NCBI GenBank assembly: GCA_033439265.1
Contig: JAVTVX010000012.1
Coordinates: 4,763,001 to 4,827,000 of the forward strand
Reading direction: 5' to 3'
From: Dillenia suffruticosa
Lineage: Eukaryota; Streptophyta; Magnoliopsida; Dilleniales; Dilleniaceae
Length of the DNA stretch: 64,000 nucleotides
Shown: one piece after another, positions 47,228-58,127 of the stretch
Position numbering within the stretch: the stretch's first letter is position 1
Layout of the letters: the number at the start of each line of letters is the position of its first letter
Translations under genes and position numbers: made by a program
Notes under the pieces: generated by a model
Databases searched by the model: none
What the model saw: only the letters and a program-made list of their open reading frames with translations
What the model was told of the DNA's origin: nothing

Positions 47228-49090
47228 TTCTCTCAATCTCCGGACACAGATTTCCAAGCTCGTCCCTCTCTTTTTCAAATGCGGTCTTACAATTAGACTG
47301 ATAAAAGAAAGGAAATAAATTTTAGAAATTCAAAAAAAGGAAAATAAAAAAAATGCTTTTAAAAAAATTTAAATGAAAATGTGAGGGTAGCGTGGCGTGA
47401 AAAATGCATTTTTTTTTCTTTTCTTTATCCGAAAAAATTATTGGATATTTTTTGGTTATGAAAAATTATATAAAATATTCATTAAAATGTAAATGTATTA
47501 TTAAAAATAGAAGTTTGAAATTAAAACGGGACAATATTTTGAAATAAACCAATCCAAGTATAAATATAAGTATTTTTGCCTATATTCTCAATATGAAAAT
47601 AACCAAATTACCTATCTTAAATGTAGCATTTTCTGATATATTTTTTGTACCCATTATTTCAAAACTATCATGGATCAGTTTTTAACATAATGTTCGATTG
47701 CATATCTGTAAATGAATTTTAAATTCTTAAAATTAAAAAATTTTAAAAGTTCTTTGGTAGATACAAATTATATTTTTTTGTATATATATATATTTTTTTT
47801 TTGTTCACTAGTGACAATTTCAATTTTTTGAACAAGATAGGAATAGAGTGCAAGTGTATTTCAAAGGATCTTAATGTGAAATCCAACCATCAGGGCTTGT
47901 TATGCAAAAAGGTGACAAACTAATACTTGTATTTAGTGTTTAAGAGACATTTTTAGAGAAATGATTTGGTCTGCGTTGTTTTTTATAATTAATTTTCATT
48001 AGGGAGAAAATTCATTTTTTGCTTGTTCTTCATCTCATTGGTTAGCAATTTTTTTATTCATTTTTGTATTTTTTTTTTAATTTTACTTAACAATAAAGAA
48101 GGAGTATTTAACAAGAAAAAAAGAAAAAATAACAGTAACACTCGTCATTTTCAATTACGTTATGCTGATTAATTTTCTATATACATAGATATATATATTA
48201 AAATTTAATTAGTCAAATTTTTAAGAAATAGGGGGCATTTGACAAATAAATAAAACCTTAAAGACAAGAATTGCCATTGTCATTGCTTTAATAACTTTTT
48301 AATTTGAGATCAAATTTGCCAAATAGATTCGTATGGTACCGAGTATAGGCAATATGGTTAAATCATACTCTAGCACCAAAATCCTTTCTGAAGTCTTCTG
48401 CTTTTTGTCCATGCCCCTAAGGACAAGGGCAAGAGGTCATTAAGCCATGTTCGGGGCATTCAGGATTAGACCCACGGAAGCTTTCTGCTAGTGTTTATGC
48501 CCTCCGCTGGGGCATGGCGGGTGCTTATGCCCTACATCAGGGCATGGCATTGACGAGCCCTATGTGGCTCCAACAAAACAGTTTTTCCTTCTCCTCGTCT
48601 ACTACAAAGGGACATAAGCATTCTCCTCAAAGTGTTTATGCTACGCAAAAAGGCTTGGCAGGTGTTTATATCTAAGTTGCATGAATACAAAACGATACAA
48701 AAAAATAAAAATATGAACAAATACGTAAATATAAAAAATATATAAATTTTTATATAAATATTAATTATTTTATAAAAATAAATAGAATAATCATCTTTTA
48801 TAATAAAAATCTAAAATGATCAAATATATAATTATTTATTATAAAACAAATAATATAAAAAATAAAAATGTAATTAAATACATAAATAATTTATTAAATA
48901 TGAAAAAATATACAAATATAGAAAATATAAGAATTTTTGCGTAAATATTAATTAATTTAACATATTTAAACATTTTGGAAACGTTTTGAAAATTGAAAAT
49001 GTTTCTGAAACGAGAAAACGTTAATGTTGAAAAATTTTTGTGAATCATGAGTTTATATTGCACGCCAAGTTTTCGCATGGATGAGTCCTT
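47228..49090. other. MRG promoter and intergenic region to the peptide-gene array
   Basis: The MRG leader and promoter occupy the first few hundred bases. The rest is AT-rich, with an island of higher GC at 48380-48670 that holds two adjacent hairpin-forming palindromes. No gene is seen. Confidence 0.5.
48497..48545. repeat. Two adjacent hairpin-forming palindromes, 30-bp spacing
   Basis: ATGCCC-TCCGCTG-GGGCAT (48497-48515) and ATGCCCT-ACATC-AGGGCAT (48527-48545) are imperfect copies, each able to fold into a 6-7 bp stem. They lie within related phrases GTGTTTATGCC and GTGCTTATGCC. Origin unknown; possibly the end of a repeat element. Confidence 0.5.
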
Positions 49091-50606
49091 TTTAGCACAT
49101 GTTAACATTGATTCATATTTTAAGAAATAGAAAATTTTGTTTGAATATTGAATACTAAGTTTCTTTATATAAATTTTATTATGTTTCTTATTAAAAAATA
49201 ATTTTACATGCCTTATATACGATCTTACTGATAAAAAAGTGTACATATACATTAAAGCCGTAAAATATACTTTTGGAATTCAATAATTTTCTCGAATTGT
49301 TTTAGAAGGTACAGAGAGTTTTTAGTAATTTGTGAGAAGATACACAAAGTAAATTTATGTTTAGATAGGTTATCTAACATGCCATTATTAATTATATGAA
49401 CTAGGGTTTTTGTATGTAAACATACCCTTTGTCAAGAGGGTGACAATTTAAGGGAATCCCTTCCATGGCCTAATTAAATTTGCATTTTTAATTAAAAAAA
49501 ATGGAACTCTCGAGATCTCAAATTTTTTAGACACATTACAATTTTAGAAGTTATATATATATAAACTTTACTAGTTTAAATTTCTTAGTTTTATATTTTC
49601 TGTTAAAACTTTGTTGACATGATTAAAAAAAATGTTACGGATAGAAATTCATATGAAATTCATGAAAATAACTCGAGAGTAATCCAAACCCCACCTAGTT
49701 TATTTTCAGTTTAATGTTTATTTTGAAGCAAAATATCTTATGAGAAAATAAGAGGGTACATCGAGAAATCAATTAATTTTTTTTTATTTGATCATCGGTA
49801 TACGAAAATTTGATTAATTCTGTTCGAACAGTTATTGATTTCAATTCAAGTGCTACTCTCTCTATATTTGTTTCTTTATTTCCAAAACTCGAAATTGAAA
49901 ATTTAGTTAAAAGAATTTAGTGTTCAGCTATTAGACCCACAATTCTTTGGTGGAATCAACTAATCTTGGTGCAGTCTAAATCAAAATCGGTAAAATTGCT
50001 CATTTTCACACAAGGGAAAAAAAATTCCAATTAACTACTTAAGGTCCTTAAATACATGTACTAATGCTACACTTTTGTTTATTCGTAAGTTTGCTATGAA
50101 GCCGTTTCGGGTTAAGAACACAAAATATTTTATGTTAAATTTAGTACTCTAAATTCTTATTGTGGATTTATACAACAAACCACTAAAAAGGAAGAAGAAA
50201 GAAGAGTTGACACTAAACAATACTTTACAAATTATAGAATAATTTATTAGAACTGAAATCACATTACACAAAAAGTAACAAAAATGAACAATACAATAGT
50301 GGACTATCCCCAGTGCCCTAAGGCAATTAAAAATAGAGTTTCTCCTAATCTTTTTTCTATTTTTGTTTTGGCTTGAAAGTGTAATAGACACACAAATATA
50401 AGTGCTATCAACGAGCTATAACTTAATTGATACCAACTCTAATTTTTTTTAGAGATCTCATATAGAAATTTTGAATTTAAACATTCTCTTTATTAAAAAA
50501 AAAAAAAAAACCAAACAAATATAAGTGCCAGTAACAGATGCAATCTCCCTTGCACTTCTTGGATCTAATCCAAGTTCGAGTCATCTCATACCCAAAAAAC
50601 AAAAAA

Positions 50607-50882
50607 TTAGTGTCCAGCGCCAGGGCTAGGACCAGAGTCCTTTCTCCATCCCAAATCCTTCAATCCCAGTAATTTGTGGCCAACACCAGGACTTGGGCCC
50701 GACTTTTTAACATCTCCAAGAGAAAACCCATCAAAGAAAAATTCCTCCGTCTCAGTTTTTGGCAAGTCTGTGGGTGTAGGCGTCAGAACATTGAAAGGAC
50801 GAGCAGCTTCTATACTAGAGTTTAACAGCACATGGAAGAATACAATGTAAAAGATTGTAGAAGACTTCAGTGCTCTAGCCAT
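50607..50882 (-). CDS. PIP/PIPL-family secreted peptide precursor, two SGPS motifs (copy A1)
   Basis: A 91-residue precursor in a single exon. Residues 1-26 form a signal peptide (hydrophobic FYIVFFHVLL, then SSIEA), followed by ARPFNV, which this family shares. The variable acidic middle leads to two C-terminal motifs: KKSGPSPGVGH (residues 59-69) and RKDSGPSPGAGH (80-91). The second ends exactly at the stop. PIP peptides are processed from such precursors, act outside the cell and in Arabidopsis are sensed by RLK7 to amplify immune responses. CEP peptides share the SPGxGH end, but the SGPS core and the synteny with PIP2 favour PIP. A TATAAATA box lies at about 50996-51003. A poly-T insert lies in the leader. 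Confidence 0.9.
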   Translation of the reverse strand: MARALKSSTIFYIVFFHVLLNSSIEAARPFNVLTPTPTDLPKTETEEFFFDGFSLGDVKKSGPSPGVGHKLLGLKDLGWRKDSGPSPGAGH

Positions 50883-50915
50883 ATTAGCAATAACAAGTGC
50901 TAGGCTCTCACTATT

Positions 50916-50941
50916 TTTTTTTTTTTTTTTTTTGGTACAGA
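50916..50941. mobile_element. Retroposon tail stub (poly-T plus GGTACAGA) in the PIP-A1 leader
   Basis: The insert lies between CTAGGCTCTCACTATT (50900-50915) and CTAGGCTCTCACCATT (50942-50957), a 16-bp target duplication. It is absent from the matching place in unit 2 (near 58063-58080). It looks like the 3' tail of a severely 5'-truncated LINE or SINE in reverse orientation. Confidence 0.6.
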
Positions 50942-50995
50942 CTAGGCTCTCACCATTTGTAAAAGTTGAATGACACCATATGGAGGCATCACGGT

Positions 50996-51003
50996 TATTT
51001 ATA
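50996..51003 (-). promoter_or_regulatory. TATA box of PIP-A1
   Basis: TATAAATA on the minus strand, about 115-120 bp before the start codon, counting the 42-bp retroposon insert and duplicated target. The matching site in unit 2 is TATATAAATA. Confidence 0.55.
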
Positions 51004-51194
51004 GACTAGTGGAATGTTGGAAAAATATAGCACAAGAAAAGGTGTCACAATCAGGCCTTTTTATTTGACTATAATGGTATTTGGCACATTCAAGAAAAGA
51101 AAAGGAATATGTTGAAAATTCGTTAGTACTGCCATTTAGTTCAAAAAAATACTTTGTTGTAATTTTAATAATTGTCGACATATTGTACCAATAA

Positions 51195-51199
<5 letters not shown>

Positions 51200-51237
<38 letters not shown>

Positions 51238-54200
51238 TTTATTCTTATCATTAATATCCAGAGTTATATTTTGATTAATCTAGTTCAAGCATCTGTGAGG
51301 GTCCTATTCTGTGTAACTCTCTTAATATAATTTTTTTTTATTTGTAAATTTTAAATCCAGAACGTAATCAAAAGATTTAAAATCTTTTCTATTAAATCGA
51401 TTGTCTGTTAGTATTATTAATATTATTATTATTATATATTTGATTAATGTTGTCAAACTTTTACTTTTCCGGTCGATGTGAAAGTAAACATGAAGCCCGA
51501 ATTGGATAAGCTCGGAATACAATTGCATGCGTATTTTTTTTCCGACCTTTTATTTTCATGGGTCAGAATTTTTTATCATGAATTACTATTTTTGTTAAAA
51601 ATTTCAAAACAGGACCAGAAAAGAAGGGAAAAAAAAAGGTTGACTAGTGCAGTACAGTTTGACTAGATAAAACGTGTACAAGTTGGGCGGGTGTGGGTCT
51701 TGGAATGCATGACAGTTTTGTCAAAACAACCTCATTCAAATGAAATTATTTAGGAGTGAAAACGTGTGCGGGCAAAAAAAAAAAAATATATAATTTAAAT
51801 TTAATATTTCATAACAATTAACAAACAAGTCCTCAAATAGTATGTGTACACTATTTTTTTTTTTTTTTATAAAGTTTTGAATCTGGGATCACCGGGTTAG
51901 GGGAAGAGAGTTTGTACAATTAGATTGTCCCCTTAGAAACATATGTGTACACTAACTATCGCCTGCTTCACACTTATGGCCAGAAAAGAAAAAAGAAAAT
52001 CATATATGTATAGACCATGAATTTCATTGTGGTCGGTAAATAATTAGAAACGGTTTCAAGTTTATCTAGTTAGAAAGGAACCTTATCTCCTAACTAAATT
52101 ATTAGTTAGAATATTAGTATTTCACATTTGAGACTATGAGGCTTATACGAAAATTATATTTCGATGTTGAAATATTATCAAAAGATAATTCTTAATTATT
52201 AATTGATATTTCTTAAGTAAAATTTTAGATTTGAATATTGTGTATAAAAAAAAAAAAGATATCAGGAGAAATTTGTCCCTTTAGAGTTCAATTCGAGTTA
52301 AATCAGATTTAGGTTATTTGGGATTGCTTAAAGTAATTAATATTTAGTAAAATGAGTGCTTATAAATTATATAGAGAAAAGATCACGATAGACATAAGAT
52401 GTGATATAGTTATAATTTTTATTAAATGTAAAATGATAAAAATGTAGTTTTGTTGGTCAGAGTAACTTATTTAAGTTATGATAAAAGCATCAAAATAAAA
52501 TAGTTGTCGGGTACAGTTTATTTATTTATTTATTTATTTTGGCTTATAAGCATTTTTTGAATTTATAATCTTTTTTACAAATTTTAATTATTAGACGATT
52601 ATAATTTTAATTTTGACATATAAATTGGTTTGAACACGTTTTAAGCAATTCCAAACACCCTCTGAGACGTTACCCATCTCTTCAAGAGGCTTGCAAGAGA
52701 GAGAGTCTTTGATTTGGACACCGATGGTTAAATATTTTAAAATTTAAGAATTCAATTATAATAAAATAAATTATTGGGACCTATTTAACTCCTAATTTTG
52801 AGATAAGGGTATAGGAATTTTATCATTATAGTGTGACTTAATTGCCTAGAGCGAGCATAAAAGAAACGTGAGAAAATAAAGAAAAATTGTAGTCATGGGA
52901 TTTGGCCGATCCTTTTCTTAATTTTTTTTTCAATTTTTTTGATTTCCAATTTTTGGAATTTCAACCAAAATGATATTTTGTTTGAATTTGCTTCCTTAGC
53001 AAGATAATGGTTATATTCCTAGTATTTGAATTGACCAATTGTTTACATATACATCCTCAACGATCAACAAGTTTGAAGGAAAAACTTGTTTAAGACTGGA
53101 CCAAGCATGGCTAGCCAGTAATCTTAAAAAACGTGGTTCTCAAGTCTTAACAACTCCATATTTCCATAATTCTGTTCTTTAAATTTGATTTCTTTTGAAT
53201 TCCACAAGTTGATTTCGTAATTTTAATGATCATTCCAGACTTGATAGTTGATAGCTTGATTTACATGGGAGACTTGCCGTCAAGAGATGTGAAAAGAATC
53301 GAGTCTAGCATGGCATCATAGGGTATACCATAGTCAATGGTCACCATTGCGGGGCGCAAAGCATTTTTCTAAAAGTTAGGAGGACCACATTCTCATTTTT
53401 CTATTAAACGTGATCCTGCACAAAATCCCAAAACATAATGTTTTTCTCTTTTTTACTTACATGATATTCAAATTCCTACCGTCTAATTTAAATAATTATG
53501 AAATTTAATTTAAAAATTTGTTCCTTCAACATCTATTTTTCATTTTTAAAATTTAAATTTGAGATTTTGATTAACAAAGTTTTTTATAGTTTATGTAATT
53601 ATGTATTTATGAATTCTGATTCTTACAAATTCCAATTTCAATTTTTGGGTTTATAATTTTGCATACTTTTAGACATCTTTGATCAATAATCGCAAATTTT
53701 ACTCGATTTCCTTTTTTTCTTAATCTTTTGTAAAACTTAGAAAAAAAAAAAGTTCTTTCATAAAAATAAATGGATATAAACAACTCACAACGTAATGGCC
53801 GGCAATACCCACATCACTAAATCGTATTAGTTAAGTTTGATCTCAACTCCAACAAAGAGATAAAATTTAAATTTGAGTTTAAATTTGATCCATTTAATAG
53901 TATAAAGTGAAATAAAATGAGTTTTTGACAAGTAACTCAAGCTCGAATTTAATTAGAACTATAGGGGGTCATCATATTTTTATTAATGTTGCAAGAGGTG
54001 ATCAAATATATTTTTTATTGATGTGATACTAATATTAATATATACTGACGTGACCAATTTAAATTCTTTCATTTGAAAATGACTCTAAAATAGAAAGTAA
54101 TTAAAATTTATTCACAAAATTAGAATTTTGGACTTGCTCCAAACATAACAAGATTGAGAACGAGAGTTGGACACAATCCCACTTGTCCTTTAAGTAATTT

Positions 54201-55311
54201 CAATAAGAGAGATTTTGAATTTGATTCTTTTTGTAGATTTTTTATGCTTCTTTATTCTTTTTCTTTTTTTTTTTTTTTTTAATTCTGGACCGTCGACCTA
54301 TTAACTCACTCGTAACTGAATATATATATTGGTCTTGACTAATAGGTATTTGGACTAGTCGATTCATCTGGTTAGAATATTCCGGAGTGCATTTTAAGGA
54401 TCAATTTTTTTAACATTTTTTTTTCTAAAACTTTGTATATATATATTAATAAAATATATTCAAAGGTCTTCCTCACCCCTCTCCACTCCACATGGGATTT
54501 TTCGTGTCGGTACATGCCATATGATCAGGTCAAACCTCATCGCGCATGTATGTTACCAATTTGTAGGATGATGTAATATTTTTGACCAACGATTGTTTGC
54601 CTAGCACTCCATGTGAAATCAAATCCACCTTTTCTTTTTCCAATTATTTACGTCTGTCTGATCAAAATTTGCTTTTACTTGCGAACTTATTTAAGAATTT
54701 ACTTTATCATATTTTTGGGGATAATAATATTGTATATTTTGCCATAGAGAGTGCCCAATGATGGAAAGCATTTTATATAGAGCAGTTACACGAATTTTCA
54801 TTTTGAGCCTTCCCTGTCATGATAGCCATTGTCTGTGTCATCAGTCATCACCATCATTATTTTGCCATAGAGAGAGGGAAGTGACTAGTTGGGACAGTTC
54901 AGACTACAACTGAAGTCCTTCGTAAAATGGTAACACGACAACCCTGAAGAAGAGGGCATTGCTTTCTCTCCGATAGAATTACCATACATCATTTAGCCAC
55001 TTACAAATCAAATTCAAATAAATATATATTCATATATTCAAAATTTAAGGGAAAAAAGGTATCTGAGTATCATGTAAATGGTGAATTTTAACACCAGATT
55101 AACAACTTTAATCAGTGGTTGAACCAAGAGTTCAATTTTCACCTGATTTCACTTAAACATGGCTATAGAAGGAAAAAAAGTGTGTGGTATGTATATTAAG
55201 TTACTCCTGTTTTGATATCTATGTAAATAACACATTAAAGAATTGACTCAATGGACCGACAAATGATTGTGGGGTAAAAAAAAAAATGTCTATCGGTTAT
55301 TGCCAGTAACT
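51200..55311. other. Intergenic part of unit 1
   Basis: AT-rich sequence with an (AAT/ATT)n microsatellite at about 51197-51240. It is alignable along most of its length to unit 2. No additional peptide gene or other coding region is seen. Confidence 0.6.
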
Positions 55312-55501
55312 TCAGTGTCCTACCCCGCCTCGGCTCGGACCAGAGTCCTTGATCCCACCAAGGGTCTCTGAGTTTGTGTACTGGTGTCCCACACCAGGGC
55401 TTGGTCCTGGACTTCAAAATGTTGAAAGGACGTGCCTCGGAGCACATCAAAATGAGAAAAATAACGAGTAAAAAGCACGTGTAATTGAGTTTTCTAGCCA
55501 T
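55312..55501 (-). pseudogene. PIP/PIPL-like peptide gene B1, broken by internal deletion
   Basis: It starts with MARKLNYTCFLLVIFLILM, then CSEARPFNILKS, like B2 at 63052-63246. A net 74 nt are missing relative to B2 between the ARPF region and the first motif, which shifts the frame. In the other frame both motifs survive: SPGVGH, then a linker, then KDSGPSRGGVGH directly before TGA (55314-55312). As written, the start codon instead leads to an 88-residue frame without either motif. A (CT)n run lies just upstream of the ATG. Confidence 0.85.
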
Positions 55502-55799
55502 ATTTCTTCTCTCTCTCTCTCTCTCTCTCTCTCTAGTACATTAAATTTTGTTAGGTAAGATAGGGGCATTTTCTTTTTTAGTTTTTTTGGATAGAATTTT
55601 GTAGGGAAAAAAATATGCTCTGACAAAAATTAATAAATTGTTTTTTTTATGTAAATCACATATAATAAAATAAATTAAAAAAAATAACTTTAACCCCACA
55701 TCGACCAGGTAGCTCGAACTCAGGTTTACACACGATGAGAAAATTGTTGTTATGCTATTTGACACGGTTGTCGGACAAAGACTTTTGTTTGGGAAAACA

Positions 55800-56462
55800 A
55801 AATATTCAATTCAACGTGACGACATATTTGTGCTTTTTGATTTTTATCTTGGGGCGTACGTTGGTGACACCTAAATTACAGATGAAGCCTCGAGCCCATA
55901 AACTATATTCATCTCGAATTAGACCCCTGCCCTAGCCGACCCAAAAGTAGGATCCATTGATCGTCTGAGTTTAGTTTTAACACTCTCGGCAAAGGTAAGT
56001 TCACCTCATCCATTTCCCCACTCGTGGGGGAGGGGAGGACTCCCTCAAGAATGTCCTCCAACCATCCCATGCATACTTGTTAGCCATAAGAATAACATGG
56101 TCAATGGAGAAAGGACCACCCTCAAATATCATACGGCATCTCTCCTTTCAAATCAATCATAAGGTGTACAGAAAGATCGTAGCCCAAGGGAGCTTCCAAT
56201 GAATCGCATGGGATAGACAGTTCTTCGCTAACCAATCTTTCATCGGTCTCCTGGAAAACACCAAGTTAGTCAAATAGGGAGATCTAACAGTTCTTGCCCA
56301 TACTTGCCGGGTTACTTCACAATCTCTAAAGAGGGGGGGGGGGGGACAAAGTTTCAGGTAACTCTTAGGGCATTGTGGGTTTATCACAATCCTTCGACGA
56401 AATTGAGTTTCATTCGTCATTAAGCTACCATGAGCCAAGCTACAAAAAGTGTCTAGAAGCAT
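55800..56462 (-). mobile_element. LINE ORF2 fragment (zf-RVT and RNase H start) at the unit junction
   Basis: The minus-strand frame 56462-56157 reads like the zinc-binding region after a plant L1-type reverse transcriptase: RFRRRIVINPQCPKS, FRDCEVTRQVWARTV, MKDWLAKNCLS. Further 3' (about 56000-55830) is LKLNSD and a decayed start of an RNase H domain. Several frame changes are present. It lies between unit 1 and unit 2, where the first 165 bp of the unit are absent. Confidence 0.75.
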
Positions 56463-57769
56463 TGAGCTGTAAAATATACTTTTGGAGTTTAATAATTTTC
56501 TCTAACTGTTTTAGAAGGTAAAGAGAGCTTTTAATAATTTGCGAGGAGATACACAAGATAAATTTAAGTACAGATAGGTTATCAAACATGACATTATTAA
56601 TTATATGAGCTTGGGCTTTTATATGTAAACATTTCCTTGGCCAAGAGGGTGACTATTTAGGGAATCCCTTCCGTGACCTAATTAAGCGAGCAGATCTCAA
56701 TTTTTTTTGTACGCATTACAAATTTAGAGTTTATATATATATAAACTTTACTTGTTTAAATTTCATAATTTTATATTTTCTCACAAAAACTTGTTTGCAT
56801 GATCAAAAATTTTTTTTTTCAAGTAGAAATTCATTTGAAATTCATGAAAATAACTCGAGAGTATCCTAAACCCTACCTAGTTTATTTTTAGTTTAATGTT
56901 TACTCTCTAGCAAAATATCTTATGGGAAAAATAAGAGGGTTTCATTTAATTATTTTTACTTGATTATCGGTATCCGAAAACCTGACCAATTTGGTTTAAA
57001 GAGTTATGGGTCCTAATAATTTAATTGCTAACTCTTTTGATACTTATTTTTTTTTTTCAAAATTTAAACTTGACAACTTGATTAAAAGAGTTTATTAGCC
57101 AACCACTTAGACCATAGTTCCTCGACAAAATCAACTAATTTTAGCACTTTGTCTAAACCAAAATTGGTTAAATTGCTAATTTTCACAAAAGGAACATAAA
57201 AAAAATCCAATCTACTACATGGGGCCTTTAACTGCATGGACTAATGCTACGCTTTTGTTTATTCGTAAGTTTGCTATGAGGCCATTTCGGGTTCACAACA
57301 CAAAATATTTTTTTGTTAAATTTAGTATTTTAAATTCTTATTGTGAATTTATACAACAACCACTATAAAGGAAGAAAAAAGAAGAGTTGAGACCGAACAA
57401 AACTATACAAACTATAGAATAATTTATTCAAACTAAAATCGCATTACACAAAAGTAACAAAGAATGACCGATACAACAATGGACCATCCCCGGTGCCCCA
57501 AGGCTATTAAAAATAGAGTTCCTCCTAATCTTTTTCTATTTTTGTTTTGGCTTGAAAGTGTAATGGATACACAAATATAAGTGCCTCTAATGATGTTTAA
57601 GTCAATTGACACTAACTTCCTTTTCTTTAGAGATCTGGATCAGAAGTCTTGAATTTTAACCTCTATTTGCATAACCACCACACATAAGTGCCAGTAACAA
57701 ATGCAATCTCCCTTTCACTTCTTGGACCTAATCCAAGTTCGAGTCATCTCATACCCAAAAAACCAAAAA

Positions 57770-58045
57770 TTAGTGTCCACCGCCAGGGCTAGGACCAGAG
57801 TCCTTTCTCCATCCCAAATCCCTCAAACCCAGTAATTTGTGGCCAACACCAGGACTTGGGCCCAACTTTTTTGCATCTCCATGAGAAAACCCATCAAAGA
57901 AAAATTCCTCCATCTCTGTTTTTGGCAAGTCTCTGGGTGTAGACTTGATTACATTGAAAGGACGAGCAGCTTCTACACCAGAGTTTAACAACACAAGGAA
58001 GAGTACAATGTGAAAGATTGTTGAAGACTTCAGTGCTCTAGCCAT
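57770..58045 (-). CDS. PIP/PIPL-family secreted peptide precursor, two motifs (copy A2)
   Basis: A 91-residue precursor, 76 of 91 residues identical to A1. The start at 58045 is chosen by alignment with A1 and by the signal peptide (HIVLFLVLL, then SGVEA). An in-frame ATG further upstream (58156) would add 37 residues before the signal peptide and is rejected. The first motif reads KKLGPSPGVGH, with Leu in place of the Ser of SGPS. The second is RKDSGPSPGGGH, ending at the stop. The change in motif 1 may reduce or alter the activity of that peptide while motif 2 stays canonical. A TATATAAATA box lies near 58118-58127. Confidence 0.9.
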   Translation of the reverse strand: MARALKSSTIFHIVLFLVLLNSGVEAARPFNVIKSTPRDLPKTEMEEFFFDGFSHGDAKKLGPSPGVGHKLLGLRDLGWRKDSGPSPGGGH

Positions 58046-58117
58046 ATTAGCAATAACAAGTGCTAGGCTCTCACTATTTGTAAAAGTTGAATGACACCAT
58101 ATGGAGGCATCAAGGGT

Positions 58118-58127
58118 ATTTATATAC
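58118..58127 (-). promoter_or_regulatory. TATA box of PIP-A2
   Basis: TATATAAATA on the minus strand, about 75-80 bp before the start codon, in the place that aligns with the TATA of PIP-A1. Confidence 0.55.

Larger units (their letters stand above)
49095..55535. repeat. Segmental duplication unit 1 (PIP-A1 plus PIP-B1)
   Basis: From about 49095 this region matches the segment starting at 63850. From about 49260 it matches the segment starting at 56463, and similarity continues through both peptide genes to about 55535, with indels. Offsets grow from about 7.2 kb to 7.7 kb because of insertions in unit 2. The match includes noncoding text (for example 52780-53390 against 59940-60850), so whole blocks were duplicated rather than single genes. 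Confidence 0.88.
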
